In this document: in pieces, positions 5,695-10,898 of the stretch | How the letters are laid out: each line of letters begins with the position of its first letter | How positions within the stretch are numbered: position 1 is the stretch's first letter | Source of the DNA: Deltaproteobacteria bacterium | Lineage (GTDB): Bacteria > Desulfobacterota > Binatia > Binatales > Binataceae | DNA: 10,898 bases | Assembly (NCBI GenBank): GCA_027403435.1 | Contig: DAHZDR010000354.1 | Location: 1 to 10,898 of the forward strand | Direction of reading: 5' to 3' | Made by a program: the position numbers and the translations under genes | Notes under the pieces: generated by a model | Seen by the model: only the letters and a program-made list of their open reading frames with translations | What the model was told of the DNA's origin: nothing | The model's database searches: none

Positions 5695-6483
5695 TTATCC
5701 GCGCAAAAGCACTATCAGGATGACAAAGGCCGCCGCGAGCACGCGATACCATGCGAATGGTTCATAGGTGTGCGTGCGGACGAAGCGGACCAGGCCGGCG
5801 ATCGCCAGCAGGCCGAAGATCGTCGCCGCGGTAAAGCCGAGCATCACGTTTAAGTCGATGGTGTGGGCCAGATGGCGGCCTTCAACCAGGCCGGCGCCAG
5901 CGATAATCGGCGCGGCCATCAGGAACGAGAAATTCGCGGCGTCCTCGCGCTTGAGCCGCAGCAGCCGCGCCATGGTGATCGTCGAACCGGAGCGGGACAC
6001 GCCGGGAATGACCGCGAACGCCTGGCTGAGACCAATCAGGAGGGCGTCGCCGAAGGTAATTTCCGTCATGGCGCGGGTCTGAGAGGTGGCGCGATCGCTA
6101 AACCATAGCGCGATGCCGAGCGCCGCCATCGCGACCGCGATCAGCGCCGGCGCGCGGAAGATGGTCTCCGCCTCCTTTTCGAACATCAGGCCAATGATCG
6201 CGCCGGGCACGGACGCGACGATTAGCATGCCCAGCAGATGGCGGTTTTTGCGGTCGTTGGAAAAGACCGAAGCGCCCAACGTCAGCCATTCCTTCCAGTA
6301 ATAAACCAGCAAAGCGACCAGCGTGCCGAGATGCAGCGCGACGTCGAAAGCGAGGCCTGGATCTTTCCAACCCATCAGCCACGGCACGAGCACCAGATGC
6401 GCCGAGCTGGAGACGGGCAGAAATTCGGTTAAACCCTGAATGGCGCCGAGGATGATCGATTCTAGTCCTGAGATCGCGGGCAT
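5695..6483 (-). CDS. uppP: Undecaprenyl-diphosphatase
   Basis: The 262-residue, very hydrophobic protein is UppP/BacA. It removes a phosphate from undecaprenyl diphosphate at the inner membrane to recycle the lipid carrier for peptidoglycan and other surface polymers; overproduction is known to give bacitracin resistance. Signatures seen: QGLTEFLPVSSSAHL (16-30, with Glu20 and His29) and PGVSRSGSTI (160-169, Arg164), which form the active site from two inverted repeats, plus FSFLMAAPII (185-194). The first Glu of the E-x3-E pair is Gln16 here, a variant I recall as common in the family. About seven to eight membrane helices are visible. ATG 6483 is supported by AAGG on the minus strand (6494-6491), seven bases upstream. 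It appears to be a single-gene unit, convergent with the CDGSH gene. Confidence 0.97.
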   Translation of the reverse strand: MPAISGLESIILGAIQGLTEFLPVSSSAHLVLVPWLMGWKDPGLAFDVALHLGTLVALLVYYWKEWLTLGASVFSNDRKNRHLLGMLIVASVPGAIIGLMFEKEAETIFRAPALIAVAMAALGIALWFSDRATSQTRAMTEITFGDALLIGLSQAFAVIPGVSRSGSTITMARLLRLKREDAANFSFLMAAPIIAGAGLVEGRHLAHTIDLNVMLGFTAATIFGLLAIAGLVRFVRTHTYEPFAWYRVLAAAFVILIVLLRG

Positions 6484-6668
6484 GGAATTTCCTTGTGATT
6501 AGGCTGGTTGAACGCCGGATCGAAATGGGCCGGCCTTTCGCGCGGAATAAGCATGTTAAAGCTTAATAAACACAATAATTGCGACTTCTGTGGTCCTTGG
6601 CATTGCCGCTCCTGATGAATAGAATGATGGCGCTGAAGGGGCATGCGACGTGGGAGGCCATTGAATTC
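6484..6668. other. Divergent intergenic region with an AT-rich core
   Basis: This stretch separates uppP (minus) from a small plus-strand gene. Bases about 6545-6590 are clearly richer in A and T than the rest of the window (for example TTAATAAACACAATAATT). It probably holds the promoter of uppP, and perhaps that of the small gene. I could not find a -35/-10 pair with good spacing on either strand, so none is called. Confidence 0.4.
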
Positions 6669-6989
6669 ATGGCTCGAAGCTCCAGACAAAAAGTGGTGCC
6701 GCTGCGTGACAGCAGCGTGATCGGCGAGCAAATATTGACGCCAGCGGGGGCCGACGATCCGCGCCGGATCGAGGAACCTCGGCGGTTTCCGCTGGTTTCG
6801 ACGCTGCCGCGACTGCCGTTGATGATTCCGGACGAGATTCTCGACTACTACGGCTGGGTCTTTTGCCAAGGCGGGTTTTCGAACCTGCAAATGACGTTTG
6901 AACAGTTCCTGGCGGTGGTGGCGGCGATCAGTCCGTCGGGTTTGTGTCCGGAATATGACGGTGCGGGGACCATGACCGTCAACGATTAG
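6669..6989 (+). CDS. Small protein of unknown function
   Basis: I do not recognise this 106-residue protein. It has an N-terminal basic, probably disordered part (about 1-45, rich in Arg, Pro, Asp and Glu) and a more ordered part with IPDEILDYYGWVFCQG (53-68) and MTFEQFLAVVAAI (75-87), which looks like two helices. Cys66 and Cys93 do not form a known metal motif, and no signal peptide or membrane helix is seen. Third codon positions and amino-acid mix look like a real gene, whereas the minus-strand frame over it is Arg/His/Gln-rich like a shadow. ATG 6669 follows GGGAGG (6652-6657) by 11 bases. In-frame ATG 6615 or TTG 6579 would give longer forms without a clear ribosome-binding site. It is flanked by an AT-rich stretch and convergent with the next gene. 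Confidence 0.6.
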   Translation: MARSSRQKVVPLRDSSVIGEQILTPAGADDPRRIEEPRRFPLVSTLPRLPLMIPDEILDYYGWVFCQGGFSNLQMTFEQFLAVVAAISPSGLCPEYDGAGTMTVND

Positions 6990-7045
6990 AGCGCGCAGGC
7001 GCGGCGGCGGATGGCGGCCGTTGACGAATGCCGGACGGGAGCCGC

Positions 7046-7732
7046 TCATTTGGTGGCCGATTGTTTGAGCAGGCGGTTGCGCACCCAAACATTTTCGAAC
7101 GGCTTGACGTCGTGATCGGATTTTAATCCGTTATCTTTGGCGATAACGCGCCAATTGTCGGCATTGCCGGTCACGCGCTTGGCGAGCGCCCGCAAATCCT
7201 CGTTGGGCAACAGGGTGAAATTGACGCCGCCGGTGGCGGGCGTGTTGGGCGAAGGCGGCGCCTTAAGCGCCAGTTCGTCGATTTCCCTGAACAGTTCGAA
7301 GCGGCTGCTGGCCTTGTACTCGGCGAGCTGGCTGTCGGGAATATTCTGGGTGTGGACGTTGACGATGATATCGGTTTGCTTGTCGCCTTTGGGATCGAAG
7401 GTGATTTCGTAACGATAGCGCGGCGGGACGTTGATGATCAGCGGGACCCATCCGCGCTTATTCTGGAAATCGGCGTTGCGCCAGAAGGTTATGATCGCGC
7501 CGTCGGGCTGGACCTCAAACAGCAGGCTGTCGCCGCGCAAGGCCGTCTGGGTGAGCTGACGCGCATCGTGCGGCGCAAAGTTGACGATATGCTCTTCGCC
7601 GAGCGCGCTGTCCTGGAAGGCGGCGTGTTCGACTTGCCGCTGCTGGCCGACGTAGCATCCGGCGAACGCCGAGAGCGCGCAGACAATCGCGGCGATAATC
7701 CATGAGGGCGCGGATTTCCATGATGTGGACAT
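7046..7732 (-). CDS. Membrane-anchored or lipoprotein-like protein with LysM-like C-terminus
   Basis: The 228-residue protein begins with a short polar stretch and a hydrophobic segment (about 10-25) ending in AFAGC. Cys26 could be a lipidation site, but the -3 residue is Phe, so the lipobox is atypical; otherwise the segment is a signal anchor. The middle (about 45-160) has beta-rich stretches such as LLFEVQPDGAIITFW and YEITFDPKG and matches no family I know. A short Pro-rich linker (159-166) leads to the final 50 residues, where NEDLRALAKRVTGNADNW and AKDNGLKSDHDVKPFENVWV follow the LysM pattern (time-to-start Leu, Asn-Gly-Leu, then P-x-x-x-V/I). LysM binds peptidoglycan, so an envelope location is likely. 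No strong ribosome-binding site is seen before the start. Confidence 0.8.
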   Translation of the reverse strand: MSTSWKSAPSWIIAAIVCALSAFAGCYVGQQRQVEHAAFQDSALGEEHIVNFAPHDARQLTQTALRGDSLLFEVQPDGAIITFWRNADFQNKRGWVPLIINVPPRYRYEITFDPKGDKQTDIIVNVHTQNIPDSQLAEYKASSRFELFREIDELALKAPPSPNTPATGGVNFTLLPNEDLRALAKRVTGNADNWRVIAKDNGLKSDHDVKPFENVWVRNRLLKQSATK

Positions 7733-7851
7733 CGCGCGATCAGGAAAACACGGGCGTGGGCGAGGCGCAAGCCGCCGGCGCTGGAATTGTCGCGAGTGGG
7801 CGGGCGGTTAATCCGCGACGGCGCATTGTGCTAGAAAAACGGGACGACTTG

Positions 7852-7870
7852 CGCGCCCTCGGTGGGCGCG
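7852..7870 (+). other. Hairpin in the leader of the oxidoreductase gene
   Basis: CGCGCCC (7852-7858) and GGGCGCG (7864-7870) are perfect 7-base complements around the loop TCGGT. It lies about 100 bases before the oxidoreductase start, in a 235-base gap that otherwise shows no gene and no convincing promoter. It could be a leader structure or chance in GC-rich DNA. Confidence 0.3.
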
Positions 7871-7967
7871 GGCGCGGCGCTTGCGGCGAGCGGCGCGGCG
7901 GATCATCAACGACCAATTGCCCGACGCCACGCCCCGGCGACAAGCGGCGTGGAGAATGCGCATCGCT

Positions 7968-9335
7968 ATGGCTGCAAGTGTTCTACCGGATCCGACTCAT
8001 GTGGTCGCCGTAATCGGCGCGGCGACGGCAGGTTCCGAAATCGCCCGAATTCTCGCGGAGCGGCGGACCACGGTGATCGTGATCGAACAGAATCCGCGTC
8101 CGTACGGAAAAATCGAAGACGGTCTGCCGCGCTGGCATGTGAAACAGCGGCGCGACGAATACGAGGAGATCAACAAGCGCCTCGACCATCCGAATATCCA
8201 TTACGTGCCGATGACCCGGCTCGGGCGCGATTTGGACTTCGGCATGCTGCGCGAAGAGTGGGGCCTGAGCGCGGTGGTGCTGAGCAACGGCGCGTGGCGC
8301 GATCGGCCATTTCCGGTCGCGGGCGCGGACCAGTGGGTCGATCAGGGGTTGGTTTACCAGAATCCGCTGATTTACTGGTTCAACCATTATCCTGAAGCGA
8401 ATTACAACGGTCCGCGTTACGAACTCACGCCTGGAACGACGGTTGTGGGCGGCGGACTGGCCTCGATCGACGTGGTCAAGGTGCTGCAAATCGAGATGGC
8501 GCTGAAGGGGCTCGCCGCGCGTGGAATCCAGGAGGACATGCTCAAGCTGGAACGCGAGGGTCTCGAGCCGGTGCTGAAGAGCCATAACCTGACCTGGGCG
8601 GAGCTCGGAATCGCGCCGTGTACGCTCTACTACCGGCGGCGGGTGCTGGATATGCCGCTTTCGGATATCGCGCCGGACGCAACGCCCAAGCGCGCGGAGG
8701 CGATGCGGATGGCGCGGGCGAAGATTCTGGAGAAGGCGCAGCGCAAATTTCTGTTCGAGTTCCGTGACTTGAGCGTGCCAACCGGCTTGATCGTCGAAAA
8801 TGGGCGGCTGACGGGAATCCAGATGAGCCGCACGGAAGTGGCCGACGGCAAGGTGCGGACCGTGCCGGACTCGGCGCGGCCGGTGACGGCGCCGATGACG
8901 ATCAGTTCGATTGGGAGCATTCCCGAGCCGATACCCGGAATTCCCGCGAGCGGCGAGGTTTACCAGTACGCCAACGCCGGCGTCGGCTTGCTGCTCGAAG
9001 GGCGCACGGCGATTTACGCGGCTGGCAACGTGTTGACCGGCAAGGGCAACATTAAGGATTCGCTGGTCAGCGGAACGGAAATCGGCACGCATATCGCCGA
9101 GGCCTATCTAGGCTTGAGGCCGGAGGGCGATCTGGCGCCGTTGACCGAAGCGGCGCGCGAGCGGGTCCATCAGGAGGGCTTGCGGATGGCCGCGAGTATC
9201 AACGCGCGCGAGCCGCTTGCGGGCGAAAAGGTGGCGGAAATTATGGCGCGGGTGCGCGAACGCCAGCGGGCGATCGGCTTTGAGGGCGACTTTCGCGGAT
9301 GGATTCGCAAGATGACGCCGCCGGATTTGCAATAG
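7968..9335 (+). CDS. Adrenodoxin-reductase-like FAD/NAD(P) oxidoreductase
   Basis: From ATG 7968 the protein has 455 residues. The N-terminal FAD-binding Rossmann motif reads VAVIGAATAGSE (13-24), then VIVIEQ (37-42) with Glu40 to bind the ribose, then RPYGKIEDGLPRWHVK (44-59), matching the P-(F/Y)-G-L-x-R-x-G-V-A-P-D-H region of the ferredoxin-NADP reductase/FprA/adrenodoxin-reductase group. A second Rossmann motif, TVVGGGLASIDVVK (158-171), should bind NAD(P). GNVLTGKGNIKDSLVSG (353-369) matches the C-terminal FAD-contacting segment. About 75 further residues form a helical tail. Such enzymes pass electrons between NAD(P)H and a ferredoxin or related acceptor; none is encoded nearby. The middle Gly of the first GxGxxG is Ala18-Ala19 here. 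GGAGA at 7951-7955 lies 12 bases before ATG 7968; ATG 7956 is an alternative. It is followed 71 bases later by glyA. Confidence 0.85.
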   Translation: MAASVLPDPTHVVAVIGAATAGSEIARILAERRTTVIVIEQNPRPYGKIEDGLPRWHVKQRRDEYEEINKRLDHPNIHYVPMTRLGRDLDFGMLREEWGLSAVVLSNGAWRDRPFPVAGADQWVDQGLVYQNPLIYWFNHYPEANYNGPRYELTPGTTVVGGGLASIDVVKVLQIEMALKGLAARGIQEDMLKLEREGLEPVLKSHNLTWAELGIAPCTLYYRRRVLDMPLSDIAPDATPKRAEAMRMARAKILEKAQRKFLFEFRDLSVPTGLIVENGRLTGIQMSRTEVADGKVRTVPDSARPVTAPMTISSIGSIPEPIPGIPASGEVYQYANAGVGLLLEGRTAIYAAGNVLTGKGNIKDSLVSGTEIGTHIAEAYLGLRPEGDLAPLTEAARERVHQEGLRMAASINAREPLAGEKVAEIMARVRERQRAIGFEGDFRGWIRKMTPPDLQ

Positions 9336-9392
9336 GGCGCGGTTTTGCGTCGGCGCGGGCCGGCCGGTAGCCTTTGCGGAGAGCGACGCGCG

Positions 9393-9399
9393 GGTGGAG
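9393..9399 (+). promoter_or_regulatory. Ribosome-binding site that fixes the glyA start
   Basis: GGTGGAG lies seven bases before GTG 9407. This makes the GTG the likely start, rather than the upstream in-frame TTG at 9374, which lacks such a site and would add 11 residues (MRRATRGWSKR) foreign to the family. Confidence 0.75.
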
Positions 9400-9406
9400 T
9401 AAACGA

Positions 9407-10654
9407 GTGGACGAATTGCGGCGAAGCGATCCGGAAATTTACCGGCTAATCAAGGATGAAGAGCGCTATCAGATCGAGTCGATGCGGCTGATACCGTCGG
9501 AGAATTATGTCTCGCGGGCGGTGCTCGAAGCGACCGGCTCGGTCCTGACCAACAAATATTCCGAGGGATACGCGCACAAGCGCTACTACGAGGGCCAGCG
9601 CTATATCGACGAGATCGAGACGCTGGCGATCGAGCGGGCGAAGGCGCTGTTCGGCGCCGAGCACGTCAATGTGCAGCCTTATTCGGGATCGCCGGCGAAT
9701 CTGGCGGTCTATTTCGCGTTGCTCAAGCCGGGGGACACGCTGATGGGTCTGGCGCTGCCCCACGGCGGCCATCTGACGCACGGCTGGAACGTGAGTATCA
9801 CCGGGTCGTTCTGGCGGCCGGTGCATTACGTGGTCGATCGCGAGACGCAGCGGATCGATTACGACGCGATCCGGGAATTGGCGCTCAAGGAGCGGCCAAA
9901 GATTATCGTGACCGGCGCGACCGCCTATCCGCGCCAGTTCGATTTCAGGATTTTCGGCGAAATCGCCAAAGAGGTCGGCGCGTTCCTGCTGGCCGACATC
10001 TCGCACATCTCGGGACTGATTGTCGCCGGGGTTCATCCGGACCCCGTGCCATATGCGGACGTCGTGATGACGACGACGCATAAGACGCTGCGCGGTCCGC
10101 GCGGCGCGATCATCATGTGCCGCAAAGAGCTGGCGGAGAAGATCGACAAGGCGGTATTTCCCGGACTCCAGGGCGGCCCGCATAACCATACGACGGCGGC
10201 GATCGCGGTCGCGCTGAAGGAGGCGGCCACGCCCGAATTCAAGGAGTATGGCCGGCAGGTGGTGCGCAATGCGCAAGCGCTCGCGGCCGAGCTGATGAAC
10301 CGCGGCTTCAATCTGGTTTCCGGCGGCACGGACAACCATCTAATCCTGATCGATTTGACCAACAAGAAAGTGATCGGGAAGAAGGCGGCGCAGGCGCTCG
10401 ATCGCGCCGGAATTATCTGCAACTACAACACCGTGCCTTACGATCCGCGCAAGCCCTTCAGTCCGAGCGGGGTGCGGATGGGCACGCCGGCGGTGACTTC
10501 GCGCGGGATGGGCGAGGCGGAGATGAAGCGGGTGGCGGCGTGGATCGACGAGGTCGTCGCGCATAGCGAAGACGAAGCGGCGATCGCGCGGGTCGGCGCC
10601 GAAGTGCGCGAATTGTGCCGGAGCTTTCCGGCGCCGGGATGCCTGCTGGACTGA
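9407..10654 (+). CDS. glyA: Serine hydroxymethyltransferase
   Basis: The 415-residue protein from GTG 9407 is a PLP-dependent serine hydroxymethyltransferase. It converts serine and tetrahydrofolate to glycine and methylene-tetrahydrofolate in the cytoplasm, feeding one-carbon metabolism. Seen: LIPSENYVS (28-36), TNKYSEGYAHKRYYEG (48-63), NVQPYSGSPANLAVY (88-102), LPHGGHLTHG (117-126), DISHISGLI (197-205), and TTTHKTLRGPRG (222-233) with Lys226 as the Schiff-base lysine. GLQGGPHNHTTAAIA (253-267) and SGVRMGTPAVTSRG (354-367) follow. Length fits bacterial SHMTs (about 415-430). LIPSEN replaces the more usual LIASEN, and PYSGSPAN replaces the more usual bacterial PHSGSQAN; both look like natural variants. 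It follows the oxidoreductase gene on the same strand by 71 bases; co-transcription is possible but not shown. Confidence 0.97.
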   Translation: MDELRRSDPEIYRLIKDEERYQIESMRLIPSENYVSRAVLEATGSVLTNKYSEGYAHKRYYEGQRYIDEIETLAIERAKALFGAEHVNVQPYSGSPANLAVYFALLKPGDTLMGLALPHGGHLTHGWNVSITGSFWRPVHYVVDRETQRIDYDAIRELALKERPKIIVTGATAYPRQFDFRIFGEIAKEVGAFLLADISHISGLIVAGVHPDPVPYADVVMTTTHKTLRGPRGAIIMCRKELAEKIDKAVFPGLQGGPHNHTTAAIAVALKEAATPEFKEYGRQVVRNAQALAAELMNRGFNLVSGGTDNHLILIDLTNKKVIGKKAAQALDRAGIICNYNTVPYDPRKPFSPSGVRMGTPAVTSRGMGEAEMKRVAAWIDEVVAHSEDEAAIARVGAEVRELCRSFPAPGCLLD

Positions 10655-10714
10655 GCGCCGCGCAACCTCCGGGCCGTGGCTGAGCGCGCGCCGGTGCGGC
10701 CGAAACGGGCGCCG

Positions 10715-10749
10715 CGGACGCTTTGGTCGCCGCGCGCGGCGCGCGTCCG
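10715..10749. terminator. Nested inverted repeat between glyA and the CopD-like gene
   Basis: CGGACGC (10715-10721) and GCGTCCG (10743-10749) are perfect 7-base complements. The 21-base loop holds a perfect palindrome, GCCGCG-CGCGGC (10729-10740). The right arm abuts the stop codon of the minus-strand gene (10750-10752). No T-tract follows on either strand. The arrangement resembles the inverted repeat at 1844-1876, also between convergent genes. Confidence 0.4.
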
Positions 10750-10898
10750 TCAATGCGCTGGCGGCGTGTTCGCGAGGATCGCGGCAAGTCCGAAGACGCC
10801 GAGGATGAACCCGCATTCGACGGTGACGAGGCGGACCAGCATGCGGCGCGCGGCCGGTTCGGCGACGTGGGGAACCAGCCAGTGACGATTGTAGCCGC
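10750..10898 (-). CDS. CopD-like copper-resistance membrane protein, C-terminal end (partial)
   Basis: The gene enters from the right edge on the minus strand, and its start lies outside. The visible 48 residues run from a YNRHWLVPHVAE stretch through RMLVRLVTVECGFILGVFGL to LAAILANTPPAH and stop at TGA (complement of 10750-10752). This matches the end of the CopD family: a conserved N/Y-R-x-L-V-P segment, a basic amphipathic stretch (LVRLVTVE), one last membrane helix, and the terminal N-T-P-P-A. CopD, alone or fused to CopC as in YcnJ/PcoD-type proteins, is a multi-helix inner-membrane protein linked to copper uptake or resistance. Only the last helix can be seen, so the assignment rests on that ending. 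It converges on glyA. Confidence 0.7.
   Translation of the reverse strand, partial: GYNRHWLVPHVAEPAARRMLVRLVTVECGFILGVFGLAAILANTPPAH

Noticed and set aside
6462..7088. Minus-strand open frame (208 codons) opposite the small unknown gene
   Set aside because: Arg/His/Gln-rich and overlaps the well-supported uppP start and the LysM-like gene's end; the plus-strand frame has better amino-acid composition and a ribosome-binding site.
7787..7813. TTGTCG-N15-TTAATC as a housekeeping promoter for the oxidoreductase gene
   Set aside because: The spacer is short and both boxes are weak matches.
7983..9092. Minus-strand open frame (369 codons) opposite the oxidoreductase
   Set aside because: The plus strand has two Rossmann motifs and a family match; this frame shows only shadow composition.
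9446..10339. Minus-strand open frame (297 codons) opposite glyA
   Set aside because: The plus strand is an unmistakable SHMT; the minus translation is Arg/His-rich without motifs.
10676..10885. Plus-strand open frame of 69 codons at the right edge
   Set aside because: Arg/Ala/Thr-rich; the minus strand here encodes the CopD-like ending.
1..10898. CRISPR array, tRNA or rRNA genes, insertion sequence or phage modules
   Set aside because: No regularly spaced repeats, cloverleaf-like segment, rRNA stretch, transposase or integrase motif, or terminal inverted repeats were found in either strand.

Overview
This window is a GC-rich, gene-dense bacterial chromosome segment holding twelve complete protein genes and two genes cut by the window edges. 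I see no tRNA, rRNA, CRISPR array, insertion sequence, integrase or phage gene. The gene content is housekeeping plus envelope and stress functions. The codon style (GCG, CGC, GCC, ATC), scarce strong Shine-Dalgarno sites and a dense mix of strands would suit a free-living Gram-negative lineage from soil or sediment, such as a deep-branching proteobacterium or relative. That placement is inference; no marker in the window fixes the phylum.

Layout. 1-187: C-terminal end of a MobA/MocA-like nucleotidyltransferase. 256-1848: a tightly overlapping three-gene unit of ECF sigma factor, zinc-finger anti-sigma factor with one membrane helix, and a Spy/CpxP/CnrX-like periplasmic protein, with an ECF-type promoter-like sequence just upstream. 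1872-2549 (minus): a secreted TPR protein, convergent with that unit. 2653-4295: two homologous alpha/beta-hydrolases in an ATGA-overlapping pair. 4387-5184: a zinc-binding sirtuin. 5365-5568: a small CDGSH iron-sulfur protein. 5695-6483 (minus): undecaprenyl-diphosphatase UppP. 6669-6989: an unrecognised small protein. 7046-7732 (minus): a membrane-anchored or lipoprotein-like protein with a LysM-like C-terminus. 7968-9335: an adrenodoxin-reductase-like FAD/NAD(P) oxidoreductase. 9407-10654: serine hydroxymethyltransferase GlyA. 10750-10898 (minus): the C-terminal end of a CopD-like membrane protein.

How the genes fit together. The clearest functional unit is the sigma/anti-sigma/periplasmic-sensor trio. 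Its gene order and domain types suggest an envelope- or metal-sensing circuit comparable in layout to CnrYXH-type systems but with a ZAS-type (H-x3-C-x2-C) anti-sigma factor. The TPR protein, UppP, the LysM-like protein and the CopD-like end are also envelope proteins, so envelope upkeep is a loose theme. The sirtuin, CDGSH protein, oxidoreductase and SHMT are cytoplasmic metabolic or redox proteins. Several gene ends carry GC-rich inverted repeats without a T-tract, and the octamer GCGATCGC occurs ten times. I see no unmistakable novel system; the sigma trio and the hydrolase pair deserve the closest look.
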